NCBI GenBank assembly: GCA_905221605.1
Contig: CAJNDS010002187.1
Location: 147,501 to 195,000 of the forward strand
Length of the DNA stretch: 47,500 nucleotides
Source: Symbiodinium natans
Lineage: Eukaryota > Sar > Dinophyceae > Suessiales > Symbiodiniaceae
Direction: 5' to 3'
Shown: positions 20,290-30,744 of the stretch, in pieces
How positions within the stretch are numbered: position 1 is the stretch's first letter
How the letters are laid out: each line of letters begins with the position of its first letter
The notes under the pieces: generated by a model
What the model was told of the DNA's origin: nothing
Seen by the model: the letters and a program-made list of their open reading frames with translations, nothing else
The model's database searches: none
Position numbers and translations under genes: made by a program

Positions 20290-21840
20290 ATGGCAGCTCG
20301 TGTCGCGCTGGTTGCGTTGATGTGCAGCCCGGTAAACCCGACCCGTAAGCGCCCTCTAAGCGCCCTCTAAGCCCCCTCTAAGCCCCCTCTCGCCCCCCCC
20401 CCCCCCCCCCCCCAAGCCCCCAAGCCCTCTAAACCCTAACCTAAACCCTGGACCCTGGACCTACTTTAAACCCTACAGTATATAAAGTAAACCCTCTTAA
20501 GCCCTGAGTGCTTAAGGCCTGCCCTGCTCCCGGTCCAGGTGCTAGCACATGGCGCGGCTTCAGCTGCTTCTTCTGCACACGCCCCCATCCCTGCAGAGGC
20601 AACAGGATTCCCATCATTCTTACAGGGGTTAGGGAGTTAGAGCTTAGGTTTCAGGGGTAAGGTTTAGGGTTTAGGATGTAGGGTTTAGGGTTTAGTGTTT
20701 TGGATTGAGGGTTGAGGTTTAGGGTTGAGGGGTTTAGGGCTTGGTTCTTGTCGCTTAAACCCTATAAGCCTAACCTCTTACACCCTAAAGGCTTGTTTTT
20801 TGGGGAGCTCCTGTTGAGTTCAGAGAGATGCTCCGGGTTCCAGGGTTTACTTACAGGTTGCGGTTTAGGGCTTAGGCGGTTTCGGTTTAGGGTTGAGGGT
20901 TTGAGGGTTTAGGTCAGCCACGTTTAAAAACTCCGCCTATGACTTGTGCTGTGTTCCCTAGACTCTGACGCCTTATCAGCCCAGCTTTCTAGGCGGGATA
21001 CTATTCGGTTCTGGGGGCTGTGTTGCACGTCTCCGTGCTCGTAGTGTGCCTCGTTTAGGGTCCCCAAAACAAACTTCAAACACGTAAGCCCGTCAACACT
21101 TAACCGCCTCCCACCCCACTTTCCCAAGAAAGACCCTTAAAGGCCCTTTAGCACCCTTTCAGCCCCCCATACGACTCAAGCCCGCCGGTTTTATGGTTTA
21201 TGGCCCTAAGCCCTAAACCCTGAAGGCCCCAACATGGATCCCCAAGTAGTAGGATCCCCTTGTAGCAACCCTAAACCCTAAATTCTAAACCCTAAACCCT
21301 AAACCCTAAACCCTAAACCCCAAACCCTAAATTCTAAACCCTAAACCGCAAACTGAATAAGGTACTCCCGAATTTCGGAAACCCCCTTGTTGAAGGCTGA
21401 GCTTCTGCTCAACGAGGTGCAGGGGTTTAGGGTTTAGGGTTGAGGGTTTAGGGTTTAGGGGTCAGAAACGTTTCTGTGGTTTTCTTGGGCCGTTCGTGCC
21501 CAAAACCGACGATCCCTAAACCTGCGGGTGGGTCGAAGCCATTAAGCAAAGAAAACCCTAAATCCTGAAAACCCTACGACCCTAAAAGCCTAGAAGCCCT
21601 TAATCCCCCCCGAGGCCCAGCCCTAAACCCTAAACACTACACACTACACCCTGAGCCCTAAACCCTAAACCCCCAACCTTAAACCCTAAACCCTAAACCC
21701 TCGAAGGAGAAACGAATGCGTTGAAGACAAAGCGTGTCGGCCACACTCATCGTAAACCCTAAACCCTAAACCCTAAACCCTGAACCCTAAGGCTCGTCAA
21801 CCCACACGCAGTTTCACCGCGCTTCTCTGGCAGACCTCCC
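20290..21840 (+). CDS. 5' part of a secreted or plastid-targeted protein gene
   Basis: Proposed exons are 20290-20331, 20539-20627, 20791-20836, 20962-21052, 21707-21751 and 21792 to about 21840. Exon 1 starts at ATG (context GTCATGG) and reads MAARVALVALMCSP. Exon 2 continues VLAHGAASAASSAHAPIPAE. Together they give a good signal peptide with a likely cut after V-L-A, so the leader is only complete after splicing. Later exons read LVFWGAPVEFREMLR, TLTPYQPSFLGGILFGSGGC, ETNALKTKRVGHTH and SSTHTQFHRASLADLP. All five introns keep phase. Donors are GTAAACCCG, GTTAGGG, GTTCCAGGG, GTTTAGGG and GTAAACCC, so either strand of the telomeric unit can serve. An AG at about 20257 could take a spliced leader. 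The 3' end is not found; mature function unknown. Confidence 0.6.
21231..21393. mobile_element. Family 3 element with internal telomeric array
   Basis: The left part, ACATGGATCCCCAAGTAGTA then GGATCCCCTTGTAG, and the right part, GGTACTCCCGAATTTCGGAA then ACCCCC, are family 3. A CCCTAAA array (about 21266-21350) occupies the middle, as in the copy at 2739. It lies inside the long fourth intron of the secreted-protein gene. Confidence 0.55.
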
Positions 21841-22292
21841 GCCCCCCCCCCCCCCCCAACCCGAACCCCAAAACCCAAGAATTCACCTTAGGGTTTAGGG
21901 TTGAGGGTTTAGGGTTTAGGGCTTAGGGCTTAGGGGTAGAAGAGTTTTCGAAGTTCCCAGAACCATCAAGCCCCTGTGCGACAAGGCCTGCGGAGAACCC
22001 ACAGCATCCCTAAACCCTCAACCCAGGGTTTAGGGTTCAAGGTTTAGGGTTTAGGGTTTAGGGTTAAGGGTTAAGGGTTTAGGGTGTAGGGTTAAGGCTT
22101 TAGGGTTTAGGGTTAAGGTTTAGTGTTCAGGGTTTCGGGTTTAGGGTTTAGGGTGATGATCTTGTGGGCCAAACATCTCTTGCATCGCTTGGTTTAGGGT
22201 TTAGGGTTTAGGGTTTCGGGTTTCGGGTTTAGGGTTTAGGGCTCAAGGTGTAGGATTTAGTTCTGGGGGTTTAGGGTTTAGGGTGCCGGCAG

Positions 22293-22353
22293 GCTGGGCA
22301 GCACGTTCTGCCACACAGTGTTTGAGAGTTTGTGCGTATGCACAGTGGGCGAG
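22293..22353 (+). CDS. Internal exon, unknown protein
   Basis: Acceptor GTGCCGGCAG (22292), frame STFCHTVFESLCVCTVGE, donor GTGTCTC at 22354. The frame also stays open a further 12 codons (VSLEHEMASNEG). Array orientation here is reversed relative to most exons. Confidence 0.4.
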
Positions 22354-22653
22354 GTGTCTCTGGAACACGAGATGGCAAGCAATGAAGGGCCCAAACCCCA
22401 CACCCTGAGCCCTAAGCCCTACACCCGAAAGACCGAAACCCTAAGCCCTAAACCCTAGAACCCTAAACCCTAGAACCCTAAACCCTAGAACCCTAAGCCC
22501 TAGACCTAAAACCCTAGACCCTGAACCCTCAACCTTAAGCCCTAAACCCTAGACCCTAAACCCCAAACCCCAAACCCTAAACCCTAAACCCCAAACCCCA
22601 AACCCTAAACCCTAATCCCTAAACCCCAGACCCCAAAACCCTGAACCCTCAAG

Positions 22654-24298
22654 AGGCCCAGCAGCTGCTAGCGGAGTTGGCCAGCGACCACCCGGTTGCC
22701 TTGGGCGGGGGTGGCGGTCCGCAGGCCAGCGGCTTGGGGGCACCTGCAGGTTCCGGTATTAGGGTTTCTGGTATTTCTGGGTTTTCTGGGGGTTTCTGGG
22801 GGGTTTCTGGGGGGTTTTCTGGGGGTTTGTGGGGGTTTTTGTGGGGGTTTTTGGGGTTTCTGGGTTTTTGGGGTTTTTGGGGTTTTTGGGGTTTTTGGGG
22901 TTTTTGGGGTTTTTGGGGTTTCTGGGGGCTTCTGGGGGTTTCTGGGGGTTTCTGCAGTTTCTGGGTTTCGTGGGGTTTCTGGGGTTTCTGTGGTTGCTGG
23001 GGTTTTGGGGTATAGGGTGGGTTTCGGGTTTTTCTCACTGAGTCTTCGTCGGGAATGGGGGAATAGGGTACGCACCCTACAGAAACCCTGAAAGCTTATA
23101 TATCTATCTATATATATATATATATATATATAGGGGGATATAGGGTCCCTCATTTCTTCAGTCCCTACTAAGAACCGGCAAGGAAAGTGACTTCATGCCG
23201 AACTCGAACTTTTGTAACTCTGGACCTTTTCCAATATATAAAAGAGTATAAGAGCGGGTTCGGGGGGTAGGGGTTGGGGGCTTGGGGGAAGTAGGGGTTT
23301 AGGGGCTTGGGCTTAGGGTTTGCTTACGGTTGAGGGATTGAGGGTACCCGAAGCCTTCAAAACCCTAAGCCCTCCCCAACCCAAAAACCGACAGCCCCTC
23401 AACCCAAAACCCAAAACCCTAAACATCCCTAAGAACCTTAAAGCCCTATGCCCTAAACCCTGCCCCTAAACCCTGCCCCTAAACCCTAAACCCTAAACCC
23501 TAAACCCTAAACCCTAAACCCTAAACCCTAAACCCTAAACCCTAAACCCTAAACCCTAAACCCGAAACCCCAAACCCTAAACCCTAGAGTCCTATACCCT
23601 GGACCCTGCTCCAGGCCCCGTCGCTCGGCATCTTCGCGGGCATTCTGGCAGCTGCCAGCTGGCACGTGCTGGCGCCGCGCATGCACTCTCTGGGGTTCAG
23701 GGTTTAGGGTTCAGGGTTTAGGGTTAAGGGTTTAGGGTTCAGGGCTTCCGGGAATTGGGGCCAAGGCCCAGACCCTTCCGGGTAGGGTTGCGGGTATGGA
23801 GGGTAGAGAAATAAGCTAAGCAAGGGAGAACATCGGTGAGTATGTTGGCTTCTGTAGGGTCTGCAGCCTGGTCCCTCTTAGAGTACTCTCCTTAAACCCT
23901 TAACCCCTCAACCCTGACCCTAAAACCCTAAACCCTTAAATCCGACAAAAGAGGGCGTTTCTTGCCAGTTGAGGCCTCACCCGGAAAAAATCCGATTCAA
24001 AACGCCCCTGAACCCCTGAAAGCCTGAAATCCAGCCTCTAAAGCCCCAACAAGCCTGAAACCTCATAAGAGCCCTACATTCCCCAAGCTCCCCCAAACCC
24101 TACGAATTTAGGGATTTAGGGATTTCGGGACTTAGGGATTTAGGGACTTAGGGATTTAGGGTTTAGGGTTTAGGGTTTGGGGCGACTACGGGGTTTCGCT
24201 GGGCTTTCGGAAAGGAGCTCCTCTCCGCGTTCCAGCTGCGCTTCTTCCACCGGGGCAGATGCCAGGAGTTCGGCGCCGGCACCTCCGCCAAGAAGTAG
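22654..24298 (+). CDS. Three-exon 3' gene end, unknown protein
   Basis: Proposed exons are 22654-22749 (or to 22739 with a GC donor), 23615-23701 and 24215-24298 (TAG 24296-24298). Readings are EAQQLLAELASDHPVALGGG, then APSLGIFAGILAAASWHVLA and PRMHSLGFR, then ELLSAFQLRFFHRGRCQEFG and AGTSAKK. The second exon ends AGG|GTTTAGGG and joins the third in phase 0. The GC-donor end of exon 1 also gives phase 0. Exon 2 has an Ala-rich hydrophobic stretch. The TAG could also be read as a GTAGGG donor, in which case the gene continues. Family not recognised. Confidence 0.5.
22765..23020. repeat. G-rich minisatellite (GGTTTCTGGGG / GGTTTTTGG)
   Basis: Short degenerate units of GGTTTCTGGG, changing to a regular GGGTTTTTG array near 22860-22918. 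It produces long Gly/Phe/Trp or Pro/Lys frames on both strands, which are repeat artefacts. It lies in the intron after the exon ending near 22749. Confidence 0.85.
23040..23182. mobile_element. Family 2 element, copy 4
   Basis: Left GGGAATGGGGGAATAGGGTA and right AGGGTCCCTCATTTCTTCAG then TCCCTACTAAGAACC are inverted relatives. An AT microsatellite (23098-23131) fills the centre, as next to the copy at 1320. Confidence 0.55.
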
Positions 24299-24465
24299 GG
24301 TTTAGGGTTTAGGGTTTAGGGTTTAGGGTTTAGGGTTTAGGGTTTAGGGTTTAGGGTTTAGGGTTTAGGGTTTAGGGTTTAAGGCTTAGGGTTTAGGGTT
24401 TAGGGTTTAGGGATTAGGGCTTAGGGTTTAGGGTTTAGGGGCTAGGGATTCGGGGTTTGGGGAAG

Positions 24466-27213
24466 CAGTGTTGCGGTTTTTCTGCGCTCTGCTTTCAACC
24501 ACAAGCATAGAGAAGAAGAAGAGGACGAGGAGGAGGAGGAGCCCTAAACCCTAAACCCTAAACCCTAAACCCTAAAACCCTAAACCCTAAACCCTAAACC
24601 CTAAAAGGAGGAGAACAATACCATCTTTGGCCACGACCACAACAGCTCATTTCATCTTTACACACAGATCCAATCAGCCCTAAACAAGCATCGTCTGAAG
24701 GCTTCTAGGGTTAGGGTGAAGCATGTGTTTTAAGGTGCCTTCCTGAAGTTTTGTTGGAACTTGTAATTGTGGGGTTGAGGGTTGAGAGTTTAGGATTTAG
24801 GTAAGCCCCGGGCTTAGGGTTGAGGGTTGAATTTTAAAGGCAAGCTCCCGGACTTAGGTTTTAGGGTCTCGGGCAATGTCCCGGAAATTTCCCTGAAAGC
24901 CAGAAATGTGCACCCTAAACCCTAAATCCTAAACCCTGAACCCTAAACCCTAAACCCCAAACCCTAAACCAATATCCCTAAACCCTAAACCCTGAAGGCA
25001 CCCTGGCACTTCGCTCGCAGTCGTGGCGCACGTGTCTGCACCTTGGCTGCAGAACTTTGGGAGATGCGGAGCAGCTGGAGGTTCCTTAAAGCAGAGGGTT
25101 TAGGGTTTAGGGTTTAGGGTTTAGGGTTTAGGGTTTAGGGTTTAGGGTTTAGGGTTTAGGGTTTAGGGCCTCGAAAGCCCTAAGCCAGGTACTGCGCGAG
25201 CAGCTCCGGGCAAGAATGGGAGAGATCGCTCTTCTACCACGGTTCCTTCTGGGATGTGGTGACTCGGCGTCTAAACCCTGAGCCCTAAGCCCTAAACCCT
25301 AAACCAGAGACCCTAAACCCTAACCCAGAGACCCTAAGCCCTAAGCCCTAAGCCCTAAGCCCTAAGCCCTAAGCCCTCTAGGGTTCAGTGTTTACTGCTG
25401 ATTCAAGGCTTCAGGCTTGGAGTCTAGCTTTGGTCTTTGGGCTTAGGGCTTAGGGCTTAGGGTCTAGGGTTTAGGGTTTAGGGTTTAGGGGGAGTTATGT
25501 GGGTTGTAGTTGCTTGCTTCTTTGGAGGGTGGAATGCACAAAAGCTGGCTGCACCGAGTGCGAGCTGCTTGTTGTGTCACATGCGCCCAAAGCCGAAACT
25601 CTGCACCCAACACCCATCACCCTCAACCCTACATTCTGCACCCTACACCCAACACCTTTAACCCTTGTTAGACCCTTCACTGAGGACCCCTGTAAACCCT
25701 AAATCCCTAAACCCCTATAAACCCCACACCCGTAAACCCCTATAACGCCTACACCCCCCAAACCCCTCTAAGCCCCTAAAACCCCTAGGTATCCCTATAC
25801 ACCCCTAAATCCCCCAAACCCCCCTCTAAGCCCCTAAAACCCCTAGAAATCCCTATACACCCCCAAATCCCCAAACCTTGCACCACCTCCTAACATGTCG
25901 CTAAGGAGACCGTGATGCATCTCATGCGAGCCTTGGCCAAGCCACACTTTGGCCGCTGCCTCTTCATCGATGTAGGTGCCCATCACTTGGAGTTTACGCG
26001 CCATCCCTTTTGTTTAGGGTTTAGGGTTTTTAGGGTTTAGGGTTTAGGGTTTAGGGTTTAGGGCTAGAACCAGAGTAGGCCCCTTTATTCTAGTTTAGGG
26101 TTCCCTCATTATAAGGCGCGTTTAGGCCAAAAATGGGGCACCCTTTTCATTCCTAGGTTTGAACTGGGGCGCTAGAGCACCCCAAGTGCCCCTAAACCCG
26201 AAAACCCCCCCCAAAACCCCCCAAAACCCCCCAAAACCACCTCAAAACCCCCCAAACCCCCCCAAACCCCCCCAAAAAAAACCCCAAAACCCTCCAAAAC
26301 CCCCTGAGCCCCCTGAACCCCCTAAACCCTAGACCCCCTGCAGCCCCCAAAAACCCTTCAAGAAGTTGGGAGGCGCCAACGTGGGCCTCTTCTCCGTGCG
26401 AGCTGCGGCCGAGGGTCGCCTAGCGGAGAGCTGCGGAAAGTGTGGTAGGACCCTTGGGGTGAATTTTTAGAGGACCTTAAAAGGGTCTGTAGGGGTTTAG
26501 GGTTTAGGTTTAGGGTTAGGGTTTGGCGTTTGGGGTTTGGGGTTTACGGTCTAGGGTTTACGGTCGTAGGGTGTCGTTGGTTAGTCTATCGCGGACCTTC
26601 GGACGTTTAAGGGCTCTATTCGAGATTTTTGAACGAGGGTCTAGGTTGGGATCTGCTCCTTGGCTTGGGGTTTGGGATTTAGCGTCTAGGGTGCTCCTTG
26701 TCAACTAAGCAAGACAATGGAACACTATCCACCTGGACTTAGATGCCTGGCAAATTGCCCTAATAAACCCCTAACCCCTAAATCCCTAAACCCCAAACCC
26801 GAACCCCTAAACCCTAAACCCTAAACCCCAAACCCTAGACCCTAGACCCTAAACCCAAAACCCAAGCCCGAAGCCCTAAACCCGAAACCAAGGCTTCTCG
26901 GTTGTTGCGGTGGAGCCAGATCCCAGGACCGATGTAGGTTGAGAGGTAGCCTCTCACAGAGAATCGGGATGAGGAGGTAGGGTTTAGGACGAAACCCCAA
27001 AACCCCAAAAACCCTGAATACCCCTCCCCCAAAGGTTCCATTCTCCACCCTGGGCCCCCCAAGCCCTAAAGCCGCATCGTGGGGGCACTTGGAGGAATGT
27101 CGCACGACTGGAAGCGAATGCCCGGATCAACGGCGCCCGAGTCTTGAGCAGGCCGGTTCTTCTCAGGCGGTGGGATGATAGTTTAGGGTTTGGGGCCCTC
27201 AGCCCTCAACCCG

Positions 27214-27250
<37 letters not shown>

Positions 27251-27633
27251 ACCCTAAGCCCTCAACCCTCAGCCCTCAGCCCTCAACCCTCAACCCTCAA
27301 CCCTAAGCCCAACGTAGGGTTCGGAGTTTAGGAATGTAGGGTTCGGGCCTTTTGCGCCTTCAGTCCGGGGCTGAGGGGGGGCCCTAAACCCTAAACCCTA
27401 AACCCTAAACCCCAAACCCTAAACCCTAAACCCTAAACCCTAAACCCTAAACCCTAAACCCTAAACCCCGATCCCCGAACCCCGAACCCTAAACCCTAAA
27501 CTCAAACCCTAAACCCTGAGCCTGAAACTCGACGGCAACCTCCATCTGCTCGAGGCTCGCTGTGGCGCAGGCCGTTGCCGACGCCCAGGGCGGAAAGCTA
27601 CACAGACTGCTCCACAGAAGCATTCCAATGCAT
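24466..27633 (+). CDS. FkbM-type SAM-dependent methyltransferase, nine exons
   Basis: Proposed exons are 24466-24538, 24608-24709 (or to 24700), 25021-25080, 25189-25266, 25906-25975, 26373-26444, 26893-26933, 27072-27155 and 27571-27633. FkbM-family enzymes transfer a methyl group from SAM, mostly to hydroxyls of sugars or other metabolites. Joining exons 5 and 6 through a split Gly codon gives CLFIDVGANVGLFSVRAAAE, the SAM-binding motif I. Exon 7 gives SVVAVEPDPRTD, the following acidic strand. Exon 8 gives ARLEANARINGARVLSRP and exon 9 AVADAQGGKLHRLLHRSIPM, both matching the family layout. Upstream exons read EEEEDEEEE, NTIFGHDHNSSFHLYTQIQ, CLHLGCRTLGDAEQLE and VLREQLRARMGEIALLPRF, a non-catalytic N-terminal part. 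Phases fit throughout, with a GA donor at 24539 and a GC donor at 25267. The start codon and 3' end are not located; 30745-30864 is a possible next exon. Confidence 0.7.
24539..24607 (+). other. 69-nt intron made of telomeric repeat
   Basis: A glutamate-rich coding run (GAG codons to 24538) is interrupted by GAG plus nine or so CCCTAAA units ending AAAAG. It then resumes as GAG GAG AAC in the same frame. Removal as a GA-AG intron restores one open frame. Because GAG lies on both sides, the exact border is ambiguous. Confidence 0.55.
26066..26170. mobile_element. Family 5 repeat, copy 1
   Basis: Contains GAACCAGAGTAGGCCCCTTT and later AAATGGGGCACCCTTTTCAT. The same blocks in the same order (GGGAGTAGGGCCCCTTT, AAAAGGGTGCCCTTTTCATC) occur at 46460-46600. 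It lies in the intron between the two halves of the FkbM SAM-binding motif. Confidence 0.5.
26200..26330. repeat. CCCCAAAA-type tract
   Basis: Degenerate CCCCCCAAAA units (26203-26300), a C-rich relative of the telomeric repeat, near the 3' end of the FkbM intron. Confidence 0.8.
27205..27308. repeat. CCCTCAA heptamer array
   Basis: About 13 units of CCCTCAA with a few CCCTAAG and CCCTCAG variants, between two FkbM exons. A second CCCTCAA array is at 40915-41003. Confidence 0.9.
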
Positions 27634-27688
27634 GTCCCTAAGCCCTAAGCCCTAAACCCTAAACCCTAAACCCCAAACCCTAAACCCT

Positions 27689-27755
27689 AAGCCAGTATGT
27701 AGTCATATGTAGCCGTACGTAGTCATATGAAGTCACATGCAGTTATACGCAAGCT
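27689..27755. repeat. GTAGTCATAT decamer tandem repeat
   Basis: About six degenerate units of the type GTAGTCATAT / GTAGCCGTAC / GCAGTTATAC. Non-coding. Confidence 0.6.
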
Positions 27756-27961
27756 TATTTACACATGGAGGTTTGGATCGAAATCATGGCTGTTTTTCTA
27801 GTATAGCATATACCTTGTGGTCTGTCAAGAAGGGCCCCATAGTTTATATGGATTAGCACCCATACCAGTGAACTGGGCACGGCTGCGTCAGGAACAATCA
27901 GTCGTAAGCCTGAGCCCTAAGCCCTAAACTGGCGAGAAACCCTAAACCCTAAACCCTAAGC

Positions 27962-28171
27962 ATGGGTGTGAGCCCCTCTCGGAGGGACTCTGCCCTGGCG
28001 CGTGGCGAATCTACAGGCCTCCGAAACCGAGCTCGAAGCATAACCCCAAAGCGTGAAGCCATCCAGCTAAGGGGTCCAAGAGGGCTCGGGCCGGAAACTT
28101 TCAACAGAGCCTGGAAAGCTGGCTGCAAAAACATCCAAAAGCAGAGAGGAAGGATCGGAACTTCGCCCTGA
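27962..28171 (+). CDS. Small basic ORF, doubtful
   Basis: ATG at 27962 opens 69 codons ending TGA. The product is rich in Arg, Lys and Ser (SRRDSALARGESTGLRNRAR). It follows a CCCTAAG acceptor-like end. The block AGCATAACCCCAAAGCGT inside it recurs at 32066, which suggests repeat-derived DNA rather than a gene. Confidence 0.25.
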   Translation: MGVSPSRRDSALARGESTGLRNRARSITPKREAIQLRGPRGLGPETFNRAWKAGCKNIQKQRGRIGTSP

Positions 28172-29654
28172 TAGGCACCGAAACAGGCCCCGCGCGCTTT
28201 TCACATAAAGCCGAAACCCTGCCTAAACCCTAAACCCTAAGCTCCAAAACCTAAACCCTAAAACCTCAAGACAAAACAAGTAGAAATTGTATGTGGTACC
28301 ATTCTGAATTTTTCAAGTTATTTGTCTAAACAGCTCACAAAGCCGAGTTTACTTAAATTATTCAAAACCTGGGGCCTTCCCTTCAAATCTCCCACTTCCC
28401 AAAAACTTCAACCTTTCGAAACTTTCGGTCAAAACTTTCGTTCAAACACTCCTTCAAAACTTTCGTTAAATTTGTGTTGGTCGCAAACCCCAAATGTATC
28501 CGAAATCTCAAAGCGTAAAGATTTGAAACGAATTCCAATTCGCTTTCATTGTCTCTCAAGTTGATACCGATATACATTATGAGATTTTATGACAAGCCTC
28601 TCGCCCCGCGCTGCAACTTTTCGCGCCCGACGCTAGTTCTCTCGCGAACCATCCAAAATTATCAGGCTAGAAATATAGAATCTTCACGTCCGGCCACTTT
28701 TCGTTTCACACCCAATCATGGGATTCAATGATTGTACAAAAAACAGGGTCGAAAAGCGAAGCCCACTCAAAAAGCACAAGTTTCGTGAGAAAAAAAGGTT
28801 GAAAAAGTCGTCGGAGACGTTTCGTTGAAAACGTTTCGTTGCGACTTGACACAAAGTGCAACATGTCTTCTACCAGAAGAACTGCCACTCCCAGAGTAGT
28901 CCAATCGCATGGCGCCGTTCATGCTACTAGCTGAGCCGGCGTAGACTATAAAAGCCACAGCTGGCGAGCATCTGTGAGGGTTTAGGGAGGTTCTCATGTA
29001 GGAAAATGGATTACGTTTCTGGAGGGCTTAAATGGCCAACCGGGTTGGAGGGTTGGCAATCAGGGCGAGATCTAAGGCTGCCGCGCGACATTACGTGCTG
29101 GTGAGATTGTGGAGTTATGCTCTGCAATTTGTTGCCCAGAATTTCTCCCTTGACGCTTGAAGAGTCGGAACATGTACTTGTATTTTTAGAGAAGCCAATT
29201 GGGAGCAATTATGCAAGTTTGTTTGTTTAGAATGTTGGCATGCTTTTGGGCTACGAAAAGTGTCTGCTTATGCAAGCAGCGTCAACGTGGGGAAAGCTGT
29301 GTGGATGTGACCTGGGTTGACCCATGGCATCCACGCAGGACAACCGTAAAGTGCCTCTTCACGTGAGGTCCCCTCACACCTGCAATGACCTTTGGCGCTG
29401 CGCTCGGTCACTCGGCGCAGTCGTGACGGGTATCGTGCGCAGCGTGCGCAGGCCGCAGCTTTAAGTTGCTGGGAACTGGGGCTTATGGGCAGGTGGTCCG
29501 GGCCAGTGGCCAAGGCCGTTGTGTGAACTTGAATGGCATCCTTTTGTCTCCCTGCAGCACAAAGCGTGTGCCGGACGCAGGAAAGCGCTCAAGGTCATGC
29601 CAGCGTCTGCAATGGCCGTCTTCCTCAATGACGAGGCCGTGATGCACCTGGCTG

Positions 29655-30056
29655 GTGGCCCGCAACTCGACAGCTGCGCCCTCGCACGAAAAGACACACT
29701 GTATTGTAGCAGTCATGCACTCAACGGAGAACTCATGCGCGTGTAGCAACAAGGCCGAAATGCTCCAGTGCTCCCACGACAGCCTGCGTTCGCACGAGGT
29801 GGGCGTGCGAGCCTGGCTTACCATAGAGATTATCCATCTGCGGCAGAGAGCAAGTCGATGTGTTTCCGTTTACACACTCTGCAAAGAGGGCCTCGGCGCT
29901 GTCATGGAACAAACAGCTGATCTCGCTATAGACATTTTGCAGATTCTTGCTTTGCACTTGCAGAATATCGACGAAGCCACATCGTGTGATGTCGAAGTTT
30001 ACCCAGGAGCTGGTCAAGAAGTAGCCATCAAGCCTGTGGACTTGCCTGGGAGCTGA
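29655..30056 (+). CDS. Longest ORF of the telomere-poor block, unknown
   Basis: A 133-codon plus-strand frame with ADLAIDILQILALHLQNIDE and TSCDVEVYPGAGQEVAI near its end. It overlaps another plus frame (29519-29746) and two antisense frames (29483-29824 and 29733-30098). The antisense frames also look somewhat protein-like, so the coding strand cannot be settled by eye. No known domain is seen. Confidence 0.35.
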   Translation: MARNSTAAPSHEKTHCIVAVMHSTENSCACSNKAEMLQCSHDSLRSHEVGVRAWLTIEIIHLRQRASRCVSVYTLCKEGLGAVMEQTADLAIDILQILALHLQNIDEATSCDVEVYPGAGQEVAIKPVDLPGS

Positions 30057-30584
30057 GAGGAAATGGAAATGTTGAGATGTCGGGGGGCCATGCGCCAAAC
30101 GAGCAGAAGCCTGGCCTCTGATCTTTGCAAACTTTCTCAGACCTAATTCGTGTTTGGGAGCATTAGCCTTGCAGAGTCCTTCTGCGAGTCCCTATCATCC
30201 TAACATGCTCCCATATCTCAAGGTCCCTAAGGGCAGTGCCCTGTTTTCGGAGACCTCCGTTTGGAGGAGGACAGGGCGCTGTACAGCCATGCGCGGCGTC
30301 TAGCCATGGTGGCCTCAACGTCAGTTTTCAAAAATAAAGAATGGATCCGTAAGTAATCAAGCCTCAAATCCTGAAGGCTGCGATCCTGTGCCAGAACCGA
30401 ATGATGTCTGATATACGCAATCAAAATTTATGCAAATTTAGATATCATATTTCAAACATTCCCAATTTTTGGCCGCCGACACCAATACTCCCGACAAATG
30501 TCAAACTTTCGCGTGTGGCTATGCCATGGAACTCAATGATTATGAAGGAATAAAGTAAAAGAGAAAGAAATAGGGAAGCTTCCG

Positions 30585-30678
30585 TTGAACACGTTTCGTT
30601 GAGAACATTTCGATGAAGACTATCGTTGAGAACTATCGTTGAAAACTATCGTTGAAAGCATTTCGTTGAAATCGCAGT
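30585..30678 (+). repeat. CGTTGAAAAC / TTTCGTTGA tandem units
   Basis: Seven or so degenerate units (TTCCGTTGAACACG, TTTCGTTGAGAACA, CTATCGTTGAAAA, TTTCGTTGAAATC). Related units sit at 28815-28850 on the other side of the block. Confidence 0.75.
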
Positions 30679-30744
30679 TGGGGCCCAAGCCCTAACCCCT
30701 AAGCCCTAACCTCAAGCCTACGCCTTAAGCCCTAAACAACTGAG

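Larger units (their letters stand above)
28260..30680. other. Telomere-poor block edged by TTTCGTTGA repeats
   Basis: About 2.4 kb almost free of TTTAGGG repeats. TTTCGTTGAA-type units occur near its edges (28810-28850 and 30590-30675, with ACTTTCGTT forms at 28420-28470). AT content is higher. It lies between the last firm FkbM exon (27633) and the exon at 30745 and could be an insertion in an intron or a separate locus. Confidence 0.5.

Noticed and set aside
20962-21052. YeeE/YedE-type sulfur transporter exon
   Set aside because: FLGGILFGSG recalls the family, but the expected G-x-C-P-G motif and further membrane segments are not present in neighbouring exons.
22649-23153. Long Pro/Lys/Gln and Gly/Phe/Trp open frames on both strands
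   Set aside because: These are translations of a G-rich minisatellite, open on both strands because the unit lacks stop triplets.
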